Shown in pieces: positions 9,949-18,512 of a stretch of 64,000 bases of DNA; position 1 is the first letter of the stretch; each line of letters begins with the position of its first letter. Where the stretch lies: contig CP058732.1 in assembly GCA_013414795.1 (NCBI GenBank), positions 856,501-920,500 of the forward strand, given 5' to 3'. Below the pieces are notes generated by a model. The model was not told where the DNA came from and searched no databases. It saw only the letters and a program-made list of their open reading frames with translations. A program made the translations under genes and the position numbers. Source of the DNA: Candidatus Kapaibacterium sp. (GTDB lineage Bacteria; Bacteroidota; Ignavibacteria; Kapaibacteriales; UBA2268).

Positions 9949-10113
9949 AAGCAAAAAGAGAAAAAGTGGGGTTATTGCCACAATAATGGTAAATAAATTA
10001 TCCCCGCGAGATATGAACTTGCCTATACTCTCGAAGAAGGTCTTGCTTATGTAAAACTCAATGGCAAATGGGGTTATATTGACCTATACGGCACAGAATA
10101 TTGGGAAGAGTAA
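9949..10113 (+). pseudogene. Truncated WG-repeat gene remnant
   Basis: A frame here reads KQKEKKWGYCHNNGK, then a TAA stop (9994-9996), then IIPARYE and about 30 residues ending NGKWGYIDLYGTEYWEE before a final TAA. The first part resembles the first repeat of the intact WG-repeat gene that starts 42 bp later (DKWGYCDRNKK). The last part resembles its C-terminus (IDKNGTEYWED). Several internal repeats are missing and no start codon or ribosome site is present. It is best read as a decayed tandem copy that has lost its middle and gained a nonsense codon. Translation was checked base by base. Confidence 0.75.
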
Positions 10114-10155
10114 AATAAAAATTTATAGTTTATTAAACAAAAAAGGGGGTGTATT

Positions 10156-10917
10156 ATGAAAAAGTCAACTTATTTAATTTTAGCCATAGTATTGATGGCA
10201 ATCAGCGTGAGCCTTATGGCTCAAACATCAGAACTTATCCCCTACCGCAAAGGCGACAAATGGGGATATTGCGATAGGAATAAAAAAATAGTGATTAAAC
10301 CAAAATACGAATCTGCTGATCCTTTTTCGGATGGACTCGCCTGGGTGCAAATTAATGATAAATGGGTCCTAATTAATAGAGAAGATAAGGAAATTACCAA
10401 ATGCAAATATGACTTTGCCTGGGATTTCCACGAAGGTCTTGCTTTAGTTCAAAAAGGAAAAAAATTTGGCTTTGTCAACAAAGAAGGCTTGGAAGTGGTT
10501 GCGTGTAAATATGATGAAGCAGAATTTTTTAACGAAGGTTTAGCAAAAGTAAAACTCAACGGGAAGTTTGGTTTTTTAAATAAAAACGGAGATGAAATTT
10601 TATCTTGCAAATATGATCGCACTTGGGATTTTAAAGAAGGTATTGCAAAAGTTATTGAAAACGGAAAATGGGGATTAATATCAAATGAAGGGAAAGAAAT
10701 CATACCTTGCATATATGATTTTATAGGAGATTTTAAAGAAAATTTAGCGGGTGTAAAACTTAATGGTAAGTGGGGTTTCATTGATAAAAACGGACAGCAA
10801 ATTATCCCCCCAAAATACGAGGAAGTTTGGGAATTTAGAAATGGAGTGTGTTTGGTTAAGTTTAATGGTAAAGAATTTTATATTGACAAAAACGGCACTG
10901 AATATTGGGAAGATTAA
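10156..10917 (+). CDS. Secreted WG-repeat protein
   Basis: The 253-residue protein begins with a signal peptide of about 22 residues (cleavage likely after SLMA). Seven to eight imperfect repeats of about 30 residues follow, each built on a pattern like NGKWGFIDKNGxxIIPxKY followed by an acidic/aromatic stretch and EGLAxV. These are WG (KWG) repeats, which form beta-rich units in exported proteins of mostly unknown function. A purine-rich AAAAGGGGGT precedes the ATG. A broken relative lies directly upstream, which suggests local duplication. A binding or surface role is an inference; no catalytic motif is visible. Confidence 0.85.
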   Translation: MKKSTYLILAIVLMAISVSLMAQTSELIPYRKGDKWGYCDRNKKIVIKPKYESADPFSDGLAWVQINDKWVLINREDKEITKCKYDFAWDFHEGLALVQKGKKFGFVNKEGLEVVACKYDEAEFFNEGLAKVKLNGKFGFLNKNGDEILSCKYDRTWDFKEGIAKVIENGKWGLISNEGKEIIPCIYDFIGDFKENLAGVKLNGKWGFIDKNGQQIIPPKYEEVWEFRNGVCLVKFNGKEFYIDKNGTEYWED

Positions 10918-10971
10918 TTCTAATATACAATTTTAAACAACTTTTGGTTAGGTTGCGGGTTTTCGAATTGC

Positions 10972-11688
10972 TTATTGAAGATTAATGTGATATTTAAACA
11001 CTCGGCGTGTTTCACCACTTAACAATACCAATGTATTTGGGTTGAAAAACGTACCCGAAGAGAAATTGGTTCCAGTAAATTTAAATGTTTTCGAAACAGA
11101 AAAGTTTTGCGATATATCGCATACTTGTATGGTTTTCTTCTCGTTATCTATCAATAGCAAATGCTTGGAAAATTGAAATGCATTTTCGACCTGGGCTCCT
11201 TGTCCTATGCGTTGTGTTTTCATTTTCTTGAAATTTGTTGGGTTGTATTGAAAAATTGACAACTTTATCCTCGTAACCACAAAGTCGAAAGTTTTCGACA
11301 AAGGATTAAAGTAGAAGCCAACAATTCTATATTGCTTCAAACCAAGTTTTGCAAGCGAAACTCTATTTTTTACCTCGAAATTGCTCTTCAATAGAGTAAT
11401 TAACTCCTTTTCAGAAATCGCATAAACAAAGACTTCGTCTGCATAGATGTACTGGAAAGACTCGTTATTAAATTCCTTTTTGGCAAGAACATTGAAGTTG
11501 GTATCCAATTCGGCAATGAACCCGTCTTGCGTTGCTAAAAAATATGCTGTATCCCAAACTGAATAAAAAATACTTTGTGGCTTTGCCAAATCGAGCCTTT
11601 TTACATCGTACTCGACAAGTTTAAATGTTTGATATTCCTTACAAGACAGAAGAAGGGTCAACAATAAGATAAATGTTTTAAGTTTCAT
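10972..11688 (-). CDS. Lipoprotein of unknown function
   Basis: I place the start at the ATG at 11686-11688, giving 238 residues with a lipoprotein signal (hydrophobic run ending LLSC, about residue 16). Longer versions run into the preceding methyltransferase gene and lose the signal. The rest has alternating beta-like segments (for example FATQDGFIAELDTNF and LLLIDNEKKTIQVCD), which hints at a beta-propeller, but no family is recognised. The start overlaps the end of the upstream gene by 11 bp, so it is the last gene of the operon beginning at 15545. Confidence 0.75.
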   Translation of the reverse strand: MKLKTFILLLTLLLSCKEYQTFKLVEYDVKRLDLAKPQSIFYSVWDTAYFLATQDGFIAELDTNFNVLAKKEFNNESFQYIYADEVFVYAISEKELITLLKSNFEVKNRVSLAKLGLKQYRIVGFYFNPLSKTFDFVVTRIKLSIFQYNPTNFKKMKTQRIGQGAQVENAFQFSKHLLLIDNEKKTIQVCDISQNFSVSKTFKFTGTNFSSGTFFNPNTLVLLSGETRRVFKYHINLQ

Positions 11689-12463
11689 ACTTTTCATTAA
11701 AATACTTGTAAAGAACAATACCGACGGAAATAGCCAGATTGAGCGATTCGACACGTCCAGTTCCTTCGATTTTGAATTTTGTCTCGGCAAGTTGTAGAAC
11801 ATAGGGGGAAATCCCACGTGCTTCGTTGCCAAAAATGATTATCGAGTTCTTTGGGAATTTAATTTTGTTTAAAGGAAGTTTACCATTTGGTGTTGCAGCA
11901 AAGACTTTTGCTTCTCCAACTCGTTTTTGGATAAAGTCGACAAGGTCTTCTTTTTGAATTACATTAATCCGAAAGAAGGAACCCATCGAACCACGAATTA
12001 CTTTTGAATTATACTTTTCGACACTGTCTTGCGAAGTAACAATCGTACGTACACCAAACCAATCGGCAGTTCTAATTATAGTTCCAAAGTTCCCTGGGTC
12101 GCTAATTCCATCAAGTACGATAATTGGGTATTCAATCGGTACTTCAATTTTTTCCGAGCGGGCAACAGCAAGAATATCTTGCGGAGTTTCAGTTTCACAA
12201 AGTTGTATAAATTGGCTTCGACGAGCGGTGTAAACTTCAACGCCACGTTCAAAGAATTTTCGAGCAAGTGCTATCGTCGTTTCTTTCGCATTTCCTTCGA
12301 CCACAATAAGTTCAGTCGGATAGTTGGAATTGTAAAGTTCCTCGCAAATTTTGTAACCTTCGGCAATGAAAAGCCCAGTCTCTTTCCTTTGCTTCTTGTC
12401 TTTCAACGAAACGATAAACTTCTTTAAATTATTGCTAATTGGTTTAAACTTCACTACCAACAT
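11678..12463 (-). CDS. SpoU/TrmH-family RNA 2'-O-methyltransferase
   Basis: The 261-residue protein has an N-terminal substrate-binding domain and a C-terminal SPOUT knot. The three family motifs are present: PGNFGTIIRTADWFG (motif 1), IIFGNEARGIS (motif 2) and VESLNLAISVGIVLY (motif 3). It should transfer a methyl group from S-adenosylmethionine to a ribose 2'-OH in rRNA or tRNA. The target base cannot be told from the sequence. It overlaps yihY by 20 bp upstream and the lipoprotein gene by 11 bp downstream. Confidence 0.9.
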   Translation of the reverse strand: MLVVKFKPISNNLKKFIVSLKDKKQRKETGLFIAEGYKICEELYNSNYPTELIVVEGNAKETTIALARKFFERGVEVYTARRSQFIQLCETETPQDILAVARSEKIEVPIEYPIIVLDGISDPGNFGTIIRTADWFGVRTIVTSQDSVEKYNSKVIRGSMGSFFRINVIQKEDLVDFIQKRVGEAKVFAATPNGKLPLNKIKFPKNSIIIFGNEARGISPYVLQLAETKFKIEGTGRVESLNLAISVGIVLYKYFNEKYET

Positions 12464-13328
12464 TATCCTTGGTATAAAACTTTGGAAAAAGATACAATGT
12501 TAATTCAGCAGAGAAAAGAATAATAAAGAAAAGATAGTAGACCCAAATTAGAATCGAAACAATCAAACCATAAGTCCCATAGAATTTGCTGTAATTTGCA
12601 AAACTTTTGAGATAAATCGTAAACCCATAGCGAGCAACTTCGCTAAGCAAAGTGCAAATTACCGAAGCAATAAGAACAATTTTGAATGGAACTCTTGTGC
12701 TTGGAATGAATCGATATATAAAAACGAAAAAGAGGAAATATAATGCCAACCAAATTCCTTGTAAAGTCAGATTGGAAAGCAAATTCGATATATACTCTGG
12801 AAAAACATTTATGATTGTTTTACTTATAATAATTAAAATTGGAAGAAGATAAGTGAGCAACAAAATGAAGATTGTAAGCACAAGCGTTAATAAAATATCT
12901 TTAAGTTTATAGATAACAAAAATTCTCGTTGCTTTGGTTTCGAAAACCACATTTAAACTGCTTCTCAATGAACTGAACAAAGTAGAGGATACCCATAAAA
13001 GTACTAAAATTCCGATAATCCCAACGAAACTGCTGACACTGAAAATGTTGTTAATTTCGAGAAGTAGATTGCTAACAAAAGAGTATGCCTCTTCTGTTTC
13101 TGGCAAAAAAGAAAAGAGCAAATTGGAAATCAATTCCATAAAGGAATTTTTATTCAAAAATAGCGTGGCGATATAAATACCAACAAGAATCAAAGGTATA
13201 ATGTAAAGCAATATGTTAAAAGAAATTGCAGCAGAAAGGAGAAAAATATGGTGGTTGTCGATTCTTTCGATAAACTTATCGACCCAGCGATAGGTTTTCT
13301 CGATGAAATTGGGTATTTTAATTTTCAA
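12444..13328 (-). CDS. YihY/BrkB-family inner membrane protein
   Basis: The 294-residue protein has six or so transmembrane helices and the YihY/BrkB signature near the N-terminus (LLSAAISFNILLYIIPL). The only workable start is TTG at 13326-13328, inside the end of nadB, with GAGGG about ten bases upstream; no ATG occurs before the first helix. The family is widespread but its function is unsettled; an early claim that it is RNase BN was withdrawn. It is coupled by overlap to genes on both sides. Confidence 0.87.
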   Translation of the reverse strand: MKIKIPNFIEKTYRWVDKFIERIDNHHIFLLSAAISFNILLYIIPLILVGIYIATLFLNKNSFMELISNLLFSFLPETEEAYSFVSNLLLEINNIFSVSSFVGIIGILVLLWVSSTLFSSLRSSLNVVFETKATRIFVIYKLKDILLTLVLTIFILLLTYLLPILIIISKTIINVFPEYISNLLSNLTLQGIWLALYFLFFVFIYRFIPSTRVPFKIVLIASVICTLLSEVARYGFTIYLKSFANYSKFYGTYGLIVSILIWVYYLFFIILFSAELTLYLFPKFYTKDNVGSEV

Positions 13329-14868
13329 GATAGTGAGACCCTCGGCTTACTTTATCCTCAATTGTAGCATTAGTAACAGCGATGGCAGTAATTATTCCAT
13401 TACGCAATTGAAGAATATCCTTGCTCATTTTTGCTTTCTGATAAAATTGCTCGATTTCATTCTGCAAATGACGAAGAATTGTCGTAGCACGCATTAATCT
13501 TTGGCGAGTTCGAACCAACCCAACATAGTTCCACATTGTGTTCTTAATTGTCAACCAATCTTGTGCAATCAATGCTGGGTCGATTTCTTCTTGCTCCTCT
13601 TTCCAAGGAAAAATCTCTGGAATGTATTCATCGCTCTTATGAATTTCGGAAGCATCCAATCCAGCGTTGTAACCCCAAACCACTGCTTCAAGAAGTGAAG
13701 TGGAAGCCAGACGGTTCGCTCCGTGTACACCAGTGCAAGAGACTTCGCCAACGGCATACAACCGAGCGAGGGAAGTTCTGCCACGAAGGCTAACCCCAAC
13801 ACCGCCACAAGAATAATGGGCGGCGGGTACAACGGGTATTGGTTCCTTTGTCATATCAATACCAGCGTTGAGGAGATGTTCATAAATGGTTGGAAATCGG
13901 GATTTAATCCACTCTGGGTCTTTATGCGTAATATCAAGGTAGACGCACGGGTGGTTAGTTTTTAGCATAGTTTGATGAATACCTCGTGCAACAACATCGC
14001 GAGGTGCAAGAGAACCAAGTTCGTGGAAGTCTTTCATAAATTCGTAACCATTTTTGTCGATAAGCCGACCTCCCTCGCCACGAACTGCTTCGCTAATCAA
14101 GAATCGGTCCCGTTCGTTATAAAATGCGGTCGGGTGGAATTGAATAAATTGCAAATTCAAAAGCCTTACCCCAGCGCGAAATGCCATTGCAATTCCGTCG
14201 CCAGTTGCTTCGGGCGGATTTGTCGTGTGCAGATAGATTTGTCCAAGACCGCCAGTTGCAAGAATTGTTTTAAATGCATAAATTGGAAAAACTTTACCAG
14301 TTTTATTATTGAGAACGAAAGCACCAAAACAAGTCGGTTTTTCATAAATATCAATTGAACGCTTGGAATGGTGGGAAAGGGTTAGTAAATCGACAGCAGT
14401 GTGGTCGACAAGATACTTAATGTTTTTATGATTTAAAACTGCCTCAATTAACTTTTTGTGGATTGTTTCGCCAGTTTTATCCTTGGAATGCACAATTCTA
14501 TGCGTAGAATGGGCACCTTCGGCAGTGAGATGTAATTCACCAGAGTCCGTTGTATCGAACGGCACTCCATACTTTTCAATTAGCAACTCTCGCACCAGCC
14601 TTGGTCCGTGTTCGGCAAGCAATTCCACCGCTGGGGGCCAACTGTGCCAATGCCCAGCCTCGAAAATGTCTTGCTTCAACTTCTCGGGGGAATCGTTTTT
14701 TCCCAAGTAAACTATTCCTCCTTGTGCCCAAGGAGAATTTCCGCTTAAAAGAGAAGGCAATTTGGTGATGATTAAGACTTCTCTTCCTTTTTCCGCTGCT
14801 GTCAAAGCAGCAACCAAACCAGCGACACCAGAACCTATTACAAGTATTTCAGTCCTAATTTCATCCAT
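13318..14868 (-). CDS. nadB: L-aspartate oxidase
   Basis: The 516-residue flavoprotein starts with an FAD-binding Rossmann motif (GSGVAG, about residues 12-17). It contains the succinate-dehydrogenase-like active site regions: QGGIVY, HPTAFY, the substrate Arg in RGEGGRL, and HYSCGGV. It converts L-aspartate to iminoaspartate, the first step of de novo NAD synthesis; quinolinate synthase (nadA) is not in the window. It overlaps SemiSWEET by 8 bp and yihY by 11 bp. The aspartase fusion at 37464 competes for the same substrate. Confidence 0.95.
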   Translation of the reverse strand: MDEIRTEILVIGSGVAGLVAALTAAEKGREVLIITKLPSLLSGNSPWAQGGIVYLGKNDSPEKLKQDIFEAGHWHSWPPAVELLAEHGPRLVRELLIEKYGVPFDTTDSGELHLTAEGAHSTHRIVHSKDKTGETIHKKLIEAVLNHKNIKYLVDHTAVDLLTLSHHSKRSIDIYEKPTCFGAFVLNNKTGKVFPIYAFKTILATGGLGQIYLHTTNPPEATGDGIAMAFRAGVRLLNLQFIQFHPTAFYNERDRFLISEAVRGEGGRLIDKNGYEFMKDFHELGSLAPRDVVARGIHQTMLKTNHPCVYLDITHKDPEWIKSRFPTIYEHLLNAGIDMTKEPIPVVPAAHYSCGGVGVSLRGRTSLARLYAVGEVSCTGVHGANRLASTSLLEAVVWGYNAGLDASEIHKSDEYIPEIFPWKEEQEEIDPALIAQDWLTIKNTMWNYVGLVRTRQRLMRATTILRHLQNEIEQFYQKAKMSKDILQLRNGIITAIAVTNATIEDKVSRGSHYLEN

Positions 14869-15127
14869 CTGCTTTTCTGTACTTTATTTTCAAAATTAAA
14901 ATAGTAAATGTTAAAGTAAAACCAATAGTATTAGCAAAGATGATTGGGGGTTCACGAAGAAGAATTCCGTAAATCAACCAGAAAAGAATTCCCGTAGTTA
15001 AAATCAAATACATTCCCAGCGAAATATCTCTTGTGCTTTTGGTTCGAATAATTTTGACAGCCTGGGGAACGAAAGCCGTAGTGGTCATTATTGCCGCAAT
15101 CGAACCAATTAGTTGTGTCCAATCCAT
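14861..15127 (-). CDS. SemiSWEET-type PQ-loop transporter
   Basis: This 88-residue protein has three membrane helices and the PQ-loop motif (FVPQ near residue 20, followed by KSTRDISLGMYL). That is the half-unit of SWEET sugar transporters, which work as dimers; bacterial members move sugars such as sucrose or glucose. The ATG at 15125-15127 sits just after the yjbQ stop; longer in-frame starts would lie inside yjbQ. It overlaps nadB by 8 bp. The substrate cannot be inferred, and its place in an NAD-synthesis operon does not obviously explain it. Confidence 0.85.
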   Translation of the reverse strand: MDWTQLIGSIAAIMTTTAFVPQAVKIIRTKSTRDISLGMYLILTTGILFWLIYGILLREPPIIFANTIGFTLTFTILILKIKYRKADG

Positions 15128-15128
15128 C

Positions 15129-15545
15129 TTATTCACCAATAATTTTGACAAGTACACGCTTTCGGCGGTTACCGTCGAACTCGCCGTAGAAAATCTGCTC
15201 CCAGGGTCCAAAATCCAATTTACCATTAGTAATTGCAACCACAACTTCCCGACCCATTATTGTTCTTTTCAAGTGTGCGTCAGCATTGTCTTCGAACGTA
15301 TTGTGTTTGTATTGTGAATAAGGCTTTTCGGGGGCGAGTTTTTCCAACCAAACTTCGAAATCGTGGTGCAATCCACTTTCATCGTCATTAATAAACACGC
15401 TGGCAGTGATGTGCATTGCATTCACAAGGCAAAGTCCTTCTTTGATGCCACTTTCGTCGACACATTTTTGAACTTCAGGCGTAATGTTCACAAATGCTCT
15501 TCTTTTTGGAATATTAAACCATAGTTCTTTGCGATATGATTTCAT
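15129..15545 (-). CDS. YjbQ family protein (UPF0047)
   Basis: The 138-residue protein matches the YjbQ/UPF0047 family over its full length. Characteristic parts are [28 protein letters not shown] and [13 protein letters not shown]; the conserved histidines are probably catalytic or metal ligands. Some databases name the family secondary thiamine-phosphate synthase on indirect evidence, so the activity should be treated as open. It is the first gene of the operon that runs to 10972. Confidence 0.88.
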   Translation of the reverse strand: MKSYRKELWFNIPKRRAFVNITPEVQKCVDESGIKEGLCLVNAMHITASVFINDDESGLHHDFEVWLEKLAPEKPYSQYKHNTFEDNADAHLKRTIMGREVVVAITNGKLDFGPWEQIFYGEFDGNRRKRVLVKIIGE

Positions 15546-15551
15546 TTTCTA

Positions 15552-18341
15552 TCACTTCATTTTTACAAACTTTTGATAAACTATTTTCCCTTTCGCAGAA
15601 ATTTTAATAAAGTAAACACCTTCTTCCAGATTTGAAACATCAATCCTATTTGTTTGTAATTTTCCTTCACAAACAATTTTACCAAGAGTATTATAAATTT
15701 GGAACTCCGAGAAAAAGAAGTCCTTGTCCAGGTTATCAATATATAAATAATCTTTTGCTGGATTTGGATACAAGGTCAAAACGTTTGGTTCAATGTTGCT
15801 ATCAACAGAGGTGTGAAGAATATTTTCAAGGAAAATTTTCCGCAAATCTTCCCGACTGGTACTAATTGCAATCATCATTGAAAAAGTTCGCTCCTCGCCA
15901 GGAAGAAATGCTCCAGGGAACTTCATTCCGGTTACAACTGAAATATCGTCTTTGCCTTGGAATTGCAGTTTCGTGCCAGAATTCAAAGCAAGAATTTGCC
16001 TATCTTTGGAAAATGTAACAGTAAAATCAGAATTTAACCCAGCAGATTGAGGTTGATTTGCAGAATTTTCCGAATGTACTCCAACACCAACAAAAACAGA
16101 AGAATCGCCAGATTGAATAAATTCCACAGCAGCGGAAACTGGTAAAATGGTCTTTGGTATCGCCTCTGGTTCAAGATATACAAAGTTATCAGATGATGAT
16201 TGCCCAACATCCCAATCTTGATAATACCCCACAGAAAGGTTTTTTAAAGTTCTGTTAGAAATATTTCTAATTCTGAAGAAAATCTTAAAAAATTTGTTTC
16301 CAAAAGGTGGAACATAAACGAATTGTTCAATTTCAACTCCAATCCTTTCCAAAGGCGAGGCTAAACTGTCGTCGACAATACCAATATTTTTATTCGGATA
16401 GGCAAAAGGTTTCACAATTCTGAAATCGCTTTTGTCTGGGTTCAATCCAAAAAGTGCAGTAACAATTCTACTACTATCTTCGGAAACCATTAACCCAGCC
16501 TTGAACAATTGATTTCCCAATGTTTTGCTCGCCACACCTTTCCCCACTTTTTCGTTTGGTGTGTTGTAAAAACCAAGCGTTCCTTTATCGCTTATAGAAA
16601 AAACTATTGAATCGTTCTCAAATGTTGTGACATAATTTGTTGGAATGAATGGAATTAAAAAGAAGTCACGGTAATTCTGTTCTCCGAAGATATCCACTCG
16701 CAAAAATGTTTTCGATTCGTTCCTTTCTTTTATGCGAAACGAAAAGGGACCAATTTTGAAATCAGCATTAGCCTCCAATCTGTCCAAATAAAACTCGTTG
16801 TCAACAACTTCAAGTGAGTTGTCGAATATGTCGGCAACGGAAAGTTGAAAACGTAAGTTCTGGGCTCCTCCAAGATAATTGTGTGCATCAATCATAACAA
16901 GCACAGTATCTCCAAGCCAAAACCTATCGTCAACTTTGCCGTCGGGATGGAGGAAGTTAATCTTTATAGGCTTGATTCCAGGAATTGAGAATGGATTAAT
17001 TTCCAGCAACTTACTAATATTGATTCTTCCTGGAATCAGATATGGTTGCGATGGATTCAATTCTGAAATTTCATCAGCAAGTTGACGAACATATTCTATC
17101 GTCTGCAAAGGGTCCAGATTGGGATATACGGTACGCACTATTGCAGTTGCGCCAGCAACAACGGGGGCGGCAAAAGATGTTCCTCCAGTATTCGAAATTT
17201 CGTAACCGTTTGGTGAATTTAATGTTATGTAATTTCCAACGCCAGGAGCCATTATCCGAATTGTTTCGTTAACAATAGAGTTCGGGGTAACATAGTCGAC
17301 TTGGTTCACCTCTCCAACGGCAAGTACACCGAAGTAGCCCGCTGGATAATACACTTCGCTTGGGCTATTTTTGACATTTCCTCCAGCGACGACAACCACA
17401 ACATCCCGTGCTATTGCATAATCAATAATAGATTGGTCAATTGGTGATGGCGTTTTCACTTTTCCCCAACTACAATTTACCACTTTAAAACCACAAATGG
17501 CAGTATAAAGAATCCCCTTGTAACCATAGTCGATTGTCCCGCTATTCGACAATTTCGATGCTTTAATTGGGAAAATTCTACACTTGTAGCCAACGCCAGC
17601 AATTCCTTTAGCATTATTTGTTGTTGCACCAGCAATTCCCGCTACACCAGTTCCGTGGGCATTAGGATGGTAGGTATTTCCTCCATTCGGTTCTTCACCA
17701 TAAGCCAAGTTGCAACCAAGATAGTCGTCGACGAATCCATTTTGGTCGTCGTCGATGTTATTGTCGGGAATTTCTGCCCAATTCGGTGCAATCGAACCAG
17801 ACAAATCCTCGTGGTTTTGTAAAATTCCAGTATCAACAATGCCAATAACGATATTTGTGTCGCCTTGTATTGTATCCCAAAGATTAAATGCTTTAATATT
17901 AGCAAGCATTGTTTGATTGGAAGCATACGGGTCGTTTGGAATAAACAAAGGCTCGTCGGGATAAATTGGTTCAGCAATTTCTATTTCTTTGTACTTCTTC
18001 AACAGGTCGTTGCAAAATTTTTGAATATCCTTAACATTTCCTACAAAAACCTCATAAGTTCTTAATAATGGTTCTTCTGCCTTCAAAATCTTCTTCAACT
18101 GCTCATCGTTAAAACTCAACAGTTGTTCTCCCTTCCCAATCTTGTATTTAATTGAGGCTTCGAGGGGCAAAAGTTGATTGAACTTAATAAAATTCTCGTT
18201 TTGCAAGATGCTTTGGATTTCTTTCGAATCGACATTCGGTTTAAATCTTAAATAAATAGACTGGTTTAAAGTTCCTTCCGTGGCAAATCCAGTATAGAAT
18301 AATACAAAAACCCAGATGATGAATAAAATTACTTTTTTCAT
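15552..18341 (-). CDS. Subtilisin-like serine protease with type IX secretion C-terminal domain
   Basis: From the ATG at 18339-18341 (another ATG lies 6 bases upstream) the protein has 929 residues. It has a signal peptide, an inhibitor-like propeptide to about residue 130, and an S8 catalytic domain: Asp in IVDTGI (about 167), His in NAHGTGVAG (about 230), oxyanion Asn in VVAGGN, and Ser in GGTSFAAPVVAG (about 387). A long beta-rich region follows. The last 75 residues are a T9SS sorting domain (LYPNPAKDYL ... GVYFIKI ... KFVKMK). It should cross the outer membrane by type IX secretion and act on the surface or outside. It reads toward yjbQ, ending 6 bp before it. Confidence 0.93.
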   Translation of the reverse strand: MKKVILFIIWVFVLFYTGFATEGTLNQSIYLRFKPNVDSKEIQSILQNENFIKFNQLLPLEASIKYKIGKGEQLLSFNDEQLKKILKAEEPLLRTYEVFVGNVKDIQKFCNDLLKKYKEIEIAEPIYPDEPLFIPNDPYASNQTMLANIKAFNLWDTIQGDTNIVIGIVDTGILQNHEDLSGSIAPNWAEIPDNNIDDDQNGFVDDYLGCNLAYGEEPNGGNTYHPNAHGTGVAGIAGATTNNAKGIAGVGYKCRIFPIKASKLSNSGTIDYGYKGILYTAICGFKVVNCSWGKVKTPSPIDQSIIDYAIARDVVVVVAGGNVKNSPSEVYYPAGYFGVLAVGEVNQVDYVTPNSIVNETIRIMAPGVGNYITLNSPNGYEISNTGGTSFAAPVVAGATAIVRTVYPNLDPLQTIEYVRQLADEISELNPSQPYLIPGRINISKLLEINPFSIPGIKPIKINFLHPDGKVDDRFWLGDTVLVMIDAHNYLGGAQNLRFQLSVADIFDNSLEVVDNEFYLDRLEANADFKIGPFSFRIKERNESKTFLRVDIFGEQNYRDFFLIPFIPTNYVTTFENDSIVFSISDKGTLGFYNTPNEKVGKGVASKTLGNQLFKAGLMVSEDSSRIVTALFGLNPDKSDFRIVKPFAYPNKNIGIVDDSLASPLERIGVEIEQFVYVPPFGNKFFKIFFRIRNISNRTLKNLSVGYYQDWDVGQSSSDNFVYLEPEAIPKTILPVSAAVEFIQSGDSSVFVGVGVHSENSANQPQSAGLNSDFTVTFSKDRQILALNSGTKLQFQGKDDISVVTGMKFPGAFLPGEERTFSMMIAISTSREDLRKIFLENILHTSVDSNIEPNVLTLYPNPAKDYLYIDNLDKDFFFSEFQIYNTLGKIVCEGKLQTNRIDVSNLEEGVYFIKISAKGKIVYQKFVKMK

Positions 18342-18512
18342 AAACATTTTCAAAAAGTTAAATTATCAAGACGAAAAAAAGGCAATTTATGTAATTTTAT
18401 CATATCACTGTTTCCACAAAATATTAATCCTTTAAACCAGTTAATCATTATTTCAATCGGATTATTACCAGTAGGATTTTTGTTAATTTAAAAATTTACA
18501 AATTCGTATAAA

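Noticed and set aside
11689-11832. Longer form of the lipoprotein gene at 10972
   Set aside because: It would lie inside the methyltransferase gene and hide the lipoprotein signal peptide that begins at 11688.
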